In this document: positions 22,768 through 30,791 of the stretch, piece by piece
How the letters are laid out: the number at the start of each line of letters is the position of its first letter
How positions within the stretch are numbered: the stretch's first letter is position 1
Source: Acidaminococcus fermentans_A
GTDB taxonomy: Bacteria; Bacillota; Negativicutes; Acidaminococcales; Acidaminococcaceae
DNA length: 64,000 bases
Direction: 5' to 3'
NCBI RefSeq assembly: GCF_052216985.1
Contig: NZ_JBQOUY010000009.1
Span: forward strand, 21,152 to 85,151
Made by a program: the position numbers and the translations under genes
The notes under the pieces: model-generated
What the model was told of the DNA's origin: nothing
Databases searched by the model: none
The model's input: only the letters and a program-made list of their open reading frames with translations

Positions 22768-24264
22768 ATGTCAGACCAGCAAAGCACCCGTGATTCCTTC
22801 CAATCCCGTCTGGGGTTCATCCTAGTCAGCGCCGGCTGTGCCATCGGCATCGGCAATGTATGGAAGTTCCCCTATCTGTGCGGCCAGTACGGAGGGGCCG
22901 CCTTCATCCTCCTGTATCTGCTCTTCCTGCTGCTCCTAGGAATCCCAGTGCTCCTGTGCGAATTTGCTCTGGGCAGGAGCAGCCGCCAGAGTGTGGCCCG
23001 CTGCTTTGACAGGCTGGCTCCTGCCGGCAGCCGCTGGTCTCATTTAAAATACATCGGCATTGCCGGGGTCATCCTGTTGCTGCTCTATTACACCACTGTC
23101 ACCGGGTGGATGCTGAACTATTGCTGGCTCCACCTGAAAGGGACCTTTGTGGAACAGTCCCCGTCCTTCATCCAGGCCACTTTCCAAGATATGCTGGCTC
23201 AGCCCCTTTCCATGGGTTCCTGGACCTTCCTTTCCTGTCTCCTGGGGTTCCTGGTCTGCTATATGGGCCTGGAAAAGGGCATCGAACGGATCACCAAGGT
23301 GATGATGAGCGCTCTGCTGCTCCTGATGATCATCCTAGCCGTCCATTCCATTTTCCTGCCGGGAGCGGAAAAAGGCATTGCCTTCTACCTGATTCCTGAT
23401 TTTGCTTCCCTGGAAAAATTAGGCTGGGGAAATGTGATCTACGCCGCCATGAGCCAGGCTTTCTTCACTCTCAGTGCCGGCAACGGGGCCATGATGATCT
23501 TTGCTTCCTATATGGACAAAAAACGGAGCCTGCCGGGAGAAGCCCTGACCATCACCGCCCTGGATACCTTTGTGGCGCTCATGAGCGGCTTCATCATCAT
23601 CCCCGCCTGCTTTGCCTATGGGATCCAGCCGGATGCCGGACCCTCCCTGATTTTCCTGACCATTCCCAACCTGTTCACCCTGATGCCAGGAGGACGGATC
23701 TGGGGCAGCCTGTTCTTTGTGTTCCTCTCCTTTGCCGCCCTTTCCACAGTCATTGCAGTGATGGAAAGCATCATCGCCTGTTTCCGAGAGCTGCTGGGCT
23801 GGGACCGGCCCAAAGCTGCCTGGTTCGTGTTCGCCCTCATCGCCCTGGGGAGCATCCCCTGTGTCCTGGGCTTTAACCTGTGGAGCGGCTTCCAGCCCTT
23901 GGGTCCAGGAACTGGTGTCCTCGATCTGGAAGACTTCATCGTTTCCAACAACCTGCTGCCCCTGGGAGGCCTGACCTTCGTGCTTTTCTGCACCCGGAAG
24001 AACGGCTGGGGCTGGGAAAACTTCCTAGGAGAAGTGAACCAGGGAGCCGGCCGGAGCTTGTCTGCCGGTTGGAAGTTCTATTATACCTATGGTCTGCCCC
24101 TGGTGATCCTGGCCGTCTACCTGAAAGGCTACGACGATCTGTTCGCCAAGCAGGGCGGGGACGTACTCACCAAATGGCTGGCCTTGGCATTTCTGTTTTT
24201 GGTATGGATCTTCTGGTGTACCGCCAGAAAGGGCAGAAAAAACATGGCAAGCCGAGCAAAATGA
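22768..24264 (+). CDS. Sodium-dependent transporter, NSS (SLC6-like) family, copy 2
   Basis: A 498-residue paralogue of the gene upstream, alignable along its whole length without gaps of note (LGFILVSAGCAIGIGNVWKFPYLCGQYGG, AAMSQAFFTLSAGNGAMMIFASY, GFNLWSGFQPLGPG). Differences in TM6 (SIGIGAML against SAGNGAMM) and TM3 suggest different substrate preference. ATG 22768 follows GAAGTGAGG. It has a separate leader after the terminator of copy 1, so the two can be regulated independently. Amino-acid uptake suits an amino-acid fermenter. Confidence 0.92.
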   Translation: MSDQQSTRDSFQSRLGFILVSAGCAIGIGNVWKFPYLCGQYGGAAFILLYLLFLLLLGIPVLLCEFALGRSSRQSVARCFDRLAPAGSRWSHLKYIGIAGVILLLLYYTTVTGWMLNYCWLHLKGTFVEQSPSFIQATFQDMLAQPLSMGSWTFLSCLLGFLVCYMGLEKGIERITKVMMSALLLLMIILAVHSIFLPGAEKGIAFYLIPDFASLEKLGWGNVIYAAMSQAFFTLSAGNGAMMIFASYMDKKRSLPGEALTITALDTFVALMSGFIIIPACFAYGIQPDAGPSLIFLTIPNLFTLMPGGRIWGSLFFVFLSFAALSTVIAVMESIIACFRELLGWDRPKAAWFVFALIALGSIPCVLGFNLWSGFQPLGPGTGVLDLEDFIVSNNLLPLGGLTFVLFCTRKNGWGWENFLGEVNQGAGRSLSAGWKFYYTYGLPLVILAVYLKGYDDLFAKQGGDVLTKWLALAFLFLVWIFWCTARKGRKNMASRAK

Positions 24265-24278
24265 TAGTATCAAATAGG

Positions 24279-24313
24279 AAAAGCACCCAGGAAAAAATCC
24301 TGTGGTGCTTTTT
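24279..24313. terminator. Bidirectional terminator after NSS copy 2
   Basis: AAAAGCACC and GGTGCTTTT form the outer stem, CAGGA and TCCTG the inner stem. The plus strand continues TTATAAT. The ATPase gene converging from the right ends at 24369. Confidence 0.8.
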
Positions 24314-24368
24314 ATAATATAGTGCCAAACTTCCAGCAGCTTATCTTTTTCACCGCGCTCTTCTGTGC

Positions 24369-25670
24369 TTACAGTCCTTCTGGCAAACAAAACGCAGCAT
24401 ACAACGGAATGGACAAAATGCCGTTTTCAAAGCCAAAATTCTTCAAGGAAAACCGCATTACACCGGTCGGATTTTCCTGTTGCCGGAATACACCCAAGCT
24501 CCGGGAACGGATATGTTCTCCTTTTTTCACTTCTACGCCATAGGTTTTAGCACCCACAGGGAACACAAAGTCCAATTCTGCAGTACTTTTACTTTCCCAA
24601 TAGTAAAGAGGCAACCCCAATGAGACAAACTGCTGGGCCACATAATTCTCCGTCATCGCTCCCATAAACAGATTGCCTGTCCCGGACAAAATGGTTTCCT
24701 GGGACATTCCAGACTGCATGGCAAGCAACCCGACATCACTGCTATATAGCTTGAAGGCGGATAGATCCACATAAGCAGCCAGCGGTTCTGCAGCATGCTG
24801 CAGTCTCCGGCAACGCAGGACAATGCCTGCCTGGCTGAGCCATTCAATGGGAGCTCCGAAAATAGCAGCGGTTCCCCCCCGCTGTACAACCTTATATTGA
24901 AATTTCTTGTTTTCTTTTGCCAGCTGTACAGGCAGAGACTGATAGCAAGCCCGGATTTTTACGGTTTCCGAGGGGAAAGCATATTTGACCATGTCCGCTG
25001 TGTAATTGTCCAAGATCTCCTGCTGTACCTGGGGAATATCCAAAAAAGAATGGTTTGCTAAAAATGCATTGATGACACTGGGCATCCCCCCAATTACCAA
25101 ATATTCTCGGTACAGACGTATGGCTTCTTCATGCAGTGCAGTTGGAAGAGGTTCCCTGTCTTCGTACGCCTTTCGGATAGCAGCTGCCAACAGTTCTTTT
25201 CCCCTGGCCCAAAGAAATTCTTCAAAGTTCAGGGGAAACATCTGGAGGGTTTCCACCTTTCCCACCGGGAAAGAAAATTTTTTCCGGTTGAGCGCCACTC
25301 CTAGCAGGCTGCCGGCTGCTGCCACATGGAATTCCGGAGCTTCCTCTGCAAAATATTTCAAGGAGGTTAGAGCCCGTTCCGTGGATTGGATTTCATCCAG
25401 GATCAGCAGGGTTTTTCCCGGAATGACTTTTTGTCCGGTCACTGCTTCCAGATAGGGTAGCAGCATCCGAGGCGAAATATTCTCTGAAAAGCAGTCCGCT
25501 GCCCGCCGATTGGTTTCCAGATTGATATATACTACGGACGGATAACAGGCAGACGCAAATTCCCGAAGGATATAAGTCTTTCCCACCTGCCGCGCCCCGC
25601 TGATCAACAGTGGCAGACGATGCGGATTTTCCTTCCATTTTTTCAAAGCATCAAATATTATTCTCCGCAT
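24369..25670 (-). CDS. AAA+ ATPase with DUF4143 C-terminal domain
   Basis: A 433-residue protein of the AAA_14/DUF4143 family. Walker A is GARQVGKT (residues 25-32) and Walker B LLILDEIQ (88-95); the arginine-rich middle region ends in GGMPSVINAF. The C-terminal DUF4143 part ends in a PD-(D/E)xK-like strand set (NYVAQQFVSLGLPLYYWESKSTAELDFVFPVGAKTYGVEVKKGEH) with the E/D...EVKK spacing of a nuclease-like fold. Function is unproven; relatives are often multicopy and mobile in anaerobes. ATG 25670 follows GGGGGG. A 19-base inverted repeat spans the promoter. Confidence 0.88.
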   Translation of the reverse strand: MRRIIFDALKKWKENPHRLPLLISGARQVGKTYILREFASACYPSVVYINLETNRRAADCFSENISPRMLLPYLEAVTGQKVIPGKTLLILDEIQSTERALTSLKYFAEEAPEFHVAAAGSLLGVALNRKKFSFPVGKVETLQMFPLNFEEFLWARGKELLAAAIRKAYEDREPLPTALHEEAIRLYREYLVIGGMPSVINAFLANHSFLDIPQVQQEILDNYTADMVKYAFPSETVKIRACYQSLPVQLAKENKKFQYKVVQRGGTAAIFGAPIEWLSQAGIVLRCRRLQHAAEPLAAYVDLSAFKLYSSDVGLLAMQSGMSQETILSGTGNLFMGAMTENYVAQQFVSLGLPLYYWESKSTAELDFVFPVGAKTYGVEVKKGEHIRSRSLGVFRQQENPTGVMRFSLKNFGFENGILSIPLYAAFCLPEGL

Positions 25671-25695
25671 AGATATACCCCCCTTTTTATAGAGA

Positions 25696-25724
25696 AGCAT
25701 ATCAACTTTTGATTTTTAAGTCAA
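25696..25724 (-). promoter_or_regulatory. Promoter of the DUF4143 ATPase
   Basis: TTGACT (25719-25724) and TATGCT (25696-25701) on the minus strand with 17-base spacing. One arm of the long inverted repeat fills the spacer. Confidence 0.7.
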
Positions 25725-25772
25725 GAAAAGTTGTATTTTAGCTGATTTTTTGGGACTTAAATATCAAAAGTT
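25704..25772. promoter_or_regulatory. 19-base inverted repeat across the ATPase promoter
   Basis: The arm at 25704-25722 and the arm at 25754-25772 are inverted copies at 18 of 19 positions, with 31 bases between. Each arm begins or ends in AACTTTTGAT. The left arm lies between -35 and -10, which suits repressor binding or looping; it could also form an RNA stem if a promoter lies further upstream. Confidence 0.6.
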
Positions 25773-25818
25773 CAGTATTAAAGCCAAACTACAATTGACT
25801 CACTTCATAGCTAAATGT

Positions 25819-26064
25819 TTATCTCTTCTCTTTCTTTTTGCCGCTCATCCATCCACGGAGATAGCCCATCACCAAAGTAGTGACGGATACACCCGCCCCC
25901 AGACGAGCATTTAAAACAATTAATTTTTTACACCATATAGCCAGTTCTGCATTCATAGTCATTACAGCAACTGCCTGGCCCAATACTATAAATGCGGCAC
26001 ACCCAAATGTCAAAGTAAAGAAAACATAAAAACAAATATCTAACAATGAATTGATTTTTTGCAT
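25819..26064 (-). CDS. Small two-helix membrane protein of the TRAP operon
   Basis: An 81-residue protein with two predicted transmembrane helices (about residues 9-35 and 50-68) and a basic tail ending in SGKKKEKR. I do not recognise a named family. Its place directly after the TRAP large permease, in the same AT-rich operon, suggests a small accessory subunit, perhaps a reduced DctQ-like protein. The normal DctQ has four helices. ATG 26064 follows AGAGG. No clear terminator was seen after it. Confidence 0.6.
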   Translation of the reverse strand: MQKINSLLDICFYVFFTLTFGCAAFIVLGQAVAVMTMNAELAIWCKKLIVLNARLGAGVSVTTLVMGYLRGWMSGKKKEKR

Positions 26065-26078
26065 AACTGCCTCTTTTC

Positions 26079-27434
26079 TTATGCCAAAACTGGTAAAATT
26101 CCTAAAGCAATCAAGACTGCAATACAAGCAATGGGAATGGCATAATGGAATAGTAACGTGGAAAAAGTTTCCGTTACATCACTGCCAGAGATTCCGCATG
26201 AAATATAAATGGCAGAAGAACTGGGTGGAATGGCACCTTGATTGGATACCAGCATCAAAAACACAGCAACTGCCACCGCAGGAGGTACACCTACATTTTT
26301 CAAGCACAAAAAACATACTGGCCCCAATGCCATAGTTGCTGCTGATGCATTTAACGGACCTACCACACATTCTACGAGAACTGCGACCAACACTATCGTC
26401 AGGACCCGTGATAACCCCAATTCCCCCATGAAAATAGATACATCTCTGCCAAATCAAATAGAACTCAAGGCTTCAGATCCGCACATTGCAAACATAATAA
26501 TTGGGGCAACATTAAAAAATTTTTTGGACAGAGTTCCACAAAATTTTATCCATCCCTGTTTACTTTTCGGTAAATACTTTCTGCCTTCAAATAAAACCCC
26601 CAGGATGATCAATACCGGTACCCAAATAATAATATCAATGGCTTTAACGCCTCTCGCACCAAAAGCACTCTTTCTTAAAAAAACAGCTACAGGACCGGTA
26701 GTCAAGAACAACGGAATCATCACACCTACAAAAATAATCAAGGAACTCCATTTTTCCTGTATGGTTTTTCGAAACGAAGGAACCTGCTCCTCTGCCAGCG
26801 CTTCAATATGATATTTTCGAATATAGAAATGCGTAACCAACAGCCGGTACAATATTCCATAACAGCCTGTTGTAAGAACGGTCAAATAGACTTCCCCCGT
26901 TGTTACGTAAGCCGCTACATCAGCAAATCCCAGCATCAGGAACATAGACGTACTGGGAGGCAAGGAAACACCCAATCCAGCACTTCCAGAATTCATGATT
27001 GCTGCCTGATCCTTACCCCACCCGGTTTCCATCATCCATGGAATGGTGATGCTGCCTACGGTGGCTGCATTGGCTGCCGTAGAACCGGAAATCAATCCCA
27101 TCAATGCACTGGCTAAAACGGAAATATAGGCAGGACCGCCTTTCAATCTTCCCAAAAGAGAATTCAAGATATCTATCAGCCTTCCAATGATCTGCGTTTC
27201 TTCCATCAGCGCAGCCATCCCAACAAATAAAATGGGAGACAGACAGGAGGAGGTGCGTGTGCCTGCCAGGAATGATTTCCAAAGGGCATCAGGAGCAGCA
27301 AATCCATGGAATAAGCAAACGATTAGCCAGGCAAACATCATCGCTTCTGCAAGTTTTCGTTTAATGATCAAGTTCCAAAATAAAATAAATCCAATATAAG
27401 CCAAAAATGCCCAAATCCCGATTCCAATAGTCAT
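26079..27434 (-). pseudogene. TRAP-type large permease (DctM-like) interrupted by an in-frame TGA
   Basis: The combined frame encodes about 450 residues of a TRAP dicarboxylate carrier large permease. The first half has GLISGSTAANAATVGSITIPWMMETGWGKDQAAIMNSGSAGLGVSLPPSTSMFLMLG; the second half repeats the pattern with GPLNASAATMALGPVCFLCLKNVGVPP and NQGAIPPSSSAIYISCGISGSD. One TGA (26454-26456) lies between GSEALSSI and FGRDVSIFMGEL and the same frame continues to the natural end. The second half could restart at ATG 26429, but a split TRAP permease is unlikely to work. ATG 27434 overlaps the stop of the HpcH/HpaI gene. No periplasmic binding protein gene is adjacent. Confidence 0.8.
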
Positions 27435-28189
27435 TTTAAGCTCTCCTTCATCATATCCAACTGTTTTTCTGCTGCTTTTTTCAACAAAAGGTCGTCTCTC
27501 TCAAGAGTGAAACACCGTACTCCTTTGTCATAAAGTTCTTGAAACCGTTTTTTACTTTTACAGAGGATGGTAGGGATTTTTCCATATTCCAGAGTCTTGC
27601 GGATGATGAAATTTTCCGTCTCCAGTACAGATGGATCGTTCTTTTTTCCAGGGATCCCCAATGATTGAGAAAGATCATTGCGCCCAGTAGCCACCATATC
27701 CAACCCAGGCTGTTGCAGGATTTCTTCAATATTTTCTATGCCTTTTCTGCTCTCGATCTGGACAATCAAAGCTGTTTTTTTATTGGCTTCTTTCTGATAA
27801 ACTGCCACATTCTGACGGCCATATCCCAGGACACGGGCAGCACCAGTAAGTCCCCGTTCCCCTTCCGGTGGATATTTCACTGCCTTTTCTGCATTCCATA
27901 CTTCCTCTCTGCTCTCAATGTGAGGTACCATGATGCCCTGTGCTCCATTATCCAATAATGCTGCAACCCCTGTTATATCCGGCACTCTTACCTGCACATC
28001 CAAATCCAACAGTTGACCGATCCGAAGCATTTCAGATACGATTCTGTTCTCAAACAATATATGTTCACAATCCAGGCGAACAAAATCATACCCGGCGGCC
28101 TTAGCAATTTCCAACAGCACTGGGTCCATAATCGATAGATTAAGACCAAAGCTGCACAACCCGGCCCGCGTCCGTTCCAATACACCCAT
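27431..28189 (-). CDS. HpcH/HpaI-family aldolase
   Basis: A 252-residue class II aldolase of the HpcH/HpaI/GarL group, which cleaves 4-hydroxy-2-oxo acids to pyruvate and an aldehyde using a divalent metal. The frame shows FVRLDCEHILFENRI (catalytic and metal strand), QVRVPDITGVAALLDNGAQGIMVPHIESREEV, and ALIVQIESRKGIENIEEIL with the metal-binding Glu. The C-terminal GRNDLSQSLGIPGK motif is also present. ATG 28189 follows AAGGACG. It lies between an RraA-like aldolase and a TRAP permease, so a dicarboxylate or hydroxy-oxo acid catabolic role is inferred. Confidence 0.85.
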   Translation of the reverse strand: MGVLERTRAGLCSFGLNLSIMDPVLLEIAKAAGYDFVRLDCEHILFENRIVSEMLRIGQLLDLDVQVRVPDITGVAALLDNGAQGIMVPHIESREEVWNAEKAVKYPPEGERGLTGAARVLGYGRQNVAVYQKEANKKTALIVQIESRKGIENIEEILQQPGLDMVATGRNDLSQSLGIPGKKNDPSVLETENFIIRKTLEYGKIPTILCKSKKRFQELYDKGVRCFTLERDDLLLKKAAEKQLDMMKESLK

Positions 28190-28206
28190 GATTTACGTCC
28201 TTTCTT

Positions 28207-28893
28207 TCATAAAATTTTTTTTGCATGGAGGACTTTGTTGATTTCAGCTTTAAGCAAAAATCCATTTTCTATCTGCTGCAAAGCTTTTCTTTCTCTCCTG
28301 ACTTTTGCCTCAGCACCTTGAATGATTTCTTCTGCATCTTCTGGCGGAAAACAAATGATTCCGTTCATATCGGCTATCGCCAAATATCCGGGAAGCACTG
28401 CAATGCCACCGCAAGCAATGGGAAAGTTGATTTGTCCTGGCCCGCTTTTCCCTGCCCCAACAGGCACCAATCCACGTGCATACACTGGCAATCCCACATT
28501 TTCTAACTCAGCAAGATCACGCACACATCCATCTACAATGATTCCTTGGATGCCCAATGCTTTCATTCTTCGCAGCATCAATCCGCCACAGACAGAAAAT
28601 TCTCGGCTTCCCCGTATCTGTACCATCAGAATGTCCCCTGGATGGGCTAGCGCCATAGCTTTATGAAGCATGAGATTATCACCAGCATTTACCTCCACGG
28701 TAATTACTGGACCTGCAATTTTCTGTGGTACACCAAAAGGTTTTATTCCAGAGTCCAAGACGTAAGCACCAAGAGAACCATCTGCCAAATTACAGGTACT
28801 ATATTTTCGGAGTTCTTTGAGCAAAGACTGATCCGGCCTATGGATATCTTGGCAAAAGCGAAATCCTACTTTTCCAATCCACTTTTTTTCCAT
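28207..28893 (-). CDS. RraA-like 4-hydroxy-4-methyl-2-oxoglutarate aldolase / oxaloacetate decarboxylase
   Basis: A 228-residue member of the RraA/HMG-aldolase family. The hallmark GGLMLRRMKALGIQGIIVDGCVRD carries the Arg-Asp pair for substrate and metal binding, with LADGSLGAYVLDSGIKPFG before it and AGDNLMLHKAMALAHPGDILMV in the middle. Catabolic members cleave 4-hydroxy-4-methyl-2-oxoglutarate or 4-carboxy-4-hydroxy-2-oxoadipate to pyruvate, or decarboxylate oxaloacetate. The RNase E inhibitor function is limited to some proteobacterial RraA. It is first in the operon transcribed away from the LysR gene at 29021; ATG 28893 follows GGAGAAG. Confidence 0.85.
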   Translation of the reverse strand: MEKKWIGKVGFRFCQDIHRPDQSLLKELRKYSTCNLADGSLGAYVLDSGIKPFGVPQKIAGPVITVEVNAGDNLMLHKAMALAHPGDILMVQIRGSREFSVCGGLMLRRMKALGIQGIIVDGCVRDLAELENVGLPVYARGLVPVGAGKSGPGQINFPIACGGIAVLPGYLAIADMNGIICFPPEDAEEIIQGAEAKVRRERKALQQIENGFLLKAEINKVLHAKKIL

Positions 28894-28937
28894 TTTTCTT
28901 CTCCTTTTTTCTCATTTTTCTGTCTCTTGTTGTCTTC

Positions 28938-28974
28938 AGCATATCATTTTATAATAACAACGTAAAACAGTTAT
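28938..28974 (-). promoter_or_regulatory. RraA-operon promoter with LysR-type box
   Basis: On the minus strand TTTACG (28961-28966) and TATGCT (28938-28943) are 17 bases apart. Overlapping the -35 is ATAAC-N11-GTTAT (28954-28974), the T-N11-A dyad typical of LysR binding sites. The divergent LysR gene starts at 29021, so classical LysR control of the RraA/HpcH/TRAP operon is likely. Confidence 0.65.
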
Positions 28975-29020
28975 AACTTGTCATTTTCGACAGGGAAAAT
29001 ACTTTGGATAGGAGATTATC

Positions 29021-30058
29021 ATGAATTTACGGAACCTGCGCTATTTTCTTATGGTAGTAGAAGAAAAGAACATAACAAAAGCTGCCAGGAAACTTTTTAT
29101 TTCTCAACAAACTCTTAGCGGTGTCATCCGCCGTTTAGAGGAAGAATACCGTACCCGTTTATTTGAACGAGAACCCTGTATGCATCTCACAGAAGCTGGT
29201 TTTTATATGGAAAAATTTGCTCGTCAAGTGCTAAAGATGGAAACAACGCTGACAAATCAGTTGGATGATATTTCTCATGAACTCAGGGGGCACCTGACCA
29301 TAGGTATCACACCTACACGAGCCAGATTGTTACTGCCTGTCTTTCTGCCGGTTTTCCGTTGCCATTATCCTCAGATTGAACTTTCTTTTTCTGTAGACGG
29401 ATATACTTCTTTATTAAAACAACTCCAGGATGATAATCTGGATGCCATGATTGCTACTGCACGTCCCAAAGATCCTGGGTTGCATGATTGGTTTCTTTAT
29501 ACCGATCCTTTCAGTCTTGTAGTCCCTCGTCCTTTGGCGGTTCAGTACCTCCCTTCTTTAATGCCTTCCCATAGCAGTCATCCGGCCAATTTGAAAATGC
29601 CATTCCACCAGCTTCCCATGGAAGAACGCCGTCAGTTCCTGATTTCTGTACCCATGATCCAAATGGTCCGTTCTACCATTCAAAAAAATAGTGAAAGCAT
29701 TTATCATGAACTGGGATTGACTCCCTATATTCTCTATTCTTTTCACGACTTAGAAACTGTATTGGAGCTGAGCCTCTCCTCTCTGGGGTGCTGTTTTTCT
29801 TTTGCGCAATATGCTGAAAAAAAAGCTCAACAGCATTTCCAAAATCAATGGGATTTATGGCCTTATTTATTGCTGTTCCCTGAGAAAAGCAGTCAAGTTG
29901 TCATTACAACAAAAAAAGGCGCCCGAAGGCGCCATTCTCTGCAAATCTTCATCGAAGAGATGCAGCATATCGACTTTTTTACCGCTCCAGCTCCTTCACC
30001 GTTACGCCAGGATGACGGTACTGATCTTCTTTCAGCACCACCCTTCCCCGGACGGTGA
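29021..30058 (+). CDS. LysR-family regulator divergent from the RraA/TRAP operon
   Basis: A 345-residue LysR protein, somewhat longer than usual. The winged helix is clear (LRNLRYFLMVVEEKNITKAARKLFISQQTLSGVIRRLEEEYRTRLFERE), followed by an effector domain with GHLTIGITPTRARLLLPVFLPVF. ATG 29021 follows ATAGGAG. The last 27 codons overlap the 3' end of the convergent EFR1-type gene. The codons for KKGARRRH contain that gene's terminator hairpin. The tail after about residue 318 (SPLRQDDGTDLLSAPPFPGR) therefore probably represents read-out into neighbouring DNA rather than ancestral LysR sequence. AT-rich composition matches the operon it faces. Confidence 0.88.
   Translation: MNLRNLRYFLMVVEEKNITKAARKLFISQQTLSGVIRRLEEEYRTRLFEREPCMHLTEAGFYMEKFARQVLKMETTLTNQLDDISHELRGHLTIGITPTRARLLLPVFLPVFRCHYPQIELSFSVDGYTSLLKQLQDDNLDAMIATARPKDPGLHDWFLYTDPFSLVVPRPLAVQYLPSLMPSHSSHPANLKMPFHQLPMEERRQFLISVPMIQMVRSTIQKNSESIYHELGLTPYILYSFHDLETVLELSLSSLGCCFSFAQYAEKKAQQHFQNQWDLWPYLLLFPEKSSQVVITTKKGARRRHSLQIFIEEMQHIDFFTAPAPSPLRQDDGTDLLSAPPFPGR
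29911..29933 (-). terminator. Terminator of the EFR1-type gene, inside the LysR coding region
   Basis: GGCGCC, loop CGAA, GGCGCC (29918-29933) followed on the minus strand by TTTTTTT. It lies 45 bases past the stop of the EFR1-type gene and within codons of the convergent LysR gene. Confidence 0.85.
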
Positions 30059-30731
30059 TGGCCTGATGAGGGCAGCCGTGGAGGCAGGCCAGGCAGTGGA
30101 GGCAATGGTTTCCCATCACCGCTGATTTTTCCCCTAGCTGGATGTTTTCCACCGGGCACAGCCTTACACATTCTCCGCAGCGGACGCACCGGTCTGGAGC
30201 CACCTGTACCCCCAGATACCATTCTCCCAGCTTCCGGCCCAGCCAGGTATCAAAAAGCCCAGCCATCAGAGAATCCTGTTCCTGGGAATGATCTTCCCGG
30301 CGTTTTTCCACGGCCTCCGCCACTTCCTGGACCACCAGATCTTCCTTCTCCAGTTTTTTCGGGTCATATCCGATATGGGACCGGGAGCAGATGGTACTGT
30401 TGGCAATCAGCGGCACCGCCCGGCTCCAGGAAAGCCTGCAGCCCTGCGCCAGCAGCAGGTTCTGCAGGGTCCGGAAACTGCGGCCCCAGGTAGTACCACA
30501 GGTGGCCAGGGCATACACATAAGCGTCCTCTGGGAAAGCGTGGCTGCGGACAAACTCCTGCACATTGGAAGGCACATCCCCGTAGTACACTGGGAACACC
30601 AGGCCAACAGCCGGTCCTTCCAGGTTCTTTTCCTTTATCCGGGTGACAGAACAGCCCCCGTCCCCCAGGGTGGTGGCCAGTTTCTGGGCCAGGGCCAGGG
30701 AATTGCCAGTAGTGGAAAAATAATAGATCAT
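29979..30731 (-). CDS. EFR1-type flavodoxin/ferredoxin fusion protein
   Basis: A 250-residue protein with an N-terminal flavodoxin-like fold starting at the first residues (MIYYFSTTGNSLALAQKLA is the FMN phosphate loop). Its C-terminal ferredoxin module has two 4Fe-4S motifs (CVRCGECVRLCPVENI and CLHCLACLHGCPHQAI). This is the EFR1 family of anaerobe electron-transfer proteins, probably cytoplasmic; the partner is unknown. ATG 30731 follows GGAAAGGAAG. It is last of a likely four-gene unit with thioesterase, GDSL hydrolase and M20 hydrolase genes, though their functions do not obviously connect. Confidence 0.88.
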   Translation of the reverse strand: MIYYFSTTGNSLALAQKLATTLGDGGCSVTRIKEKNLEGPAVGLVFPVYYGDVPSNVQEFVRSHAFPEDAYVYALATCGTTWGRSFRTLQNLLLAQGCRLSWSRAVPLIANSTICSRSHIGYDPKKLEKEDLVVQEVAEAVEKRREDHSQEQDSLMAGLFDTWLGRKLGEWYLGVQVAPDRCVRCGECVRLCPVENIQLGEKSAVMGNHCLHCLACLHGCPHQAITVRGRVVLKEDQYRHPGVTVKELER

Positions 30732-30756
30732 GGTTTGCTTCCTTTCCTGATACAGA

Positions 30757-30791
30757 AAATCCAGCGTCTCAAAGAGAGCGCTGGATTTTTT
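30757..30791. terminator. Hairpin overlapping the thioesterase stop codon
   Basis: CCAGCGTCTC (30761-30770) pairs with GAGAGCGCTGG (30774-30784) with one bulge. The T-run is long on the plus side (ATTTTTTT) and short on the minus side (ATTTTC). On the transcribed minus strand it is at best a partial terminator before the EFR1-type gene. Confidence 0.4.

Noticed and set aside
28207..28893. RraA as a ribonuclease E inhibitor acting with the RNase G gene at 51.9 kb
   Set aside because: The gene sits in a catabolic operon with an aldolase and a TRAP-type permease; most RraA-like proteins are aldolases or decarboxylases, and the RNase gene is distant.
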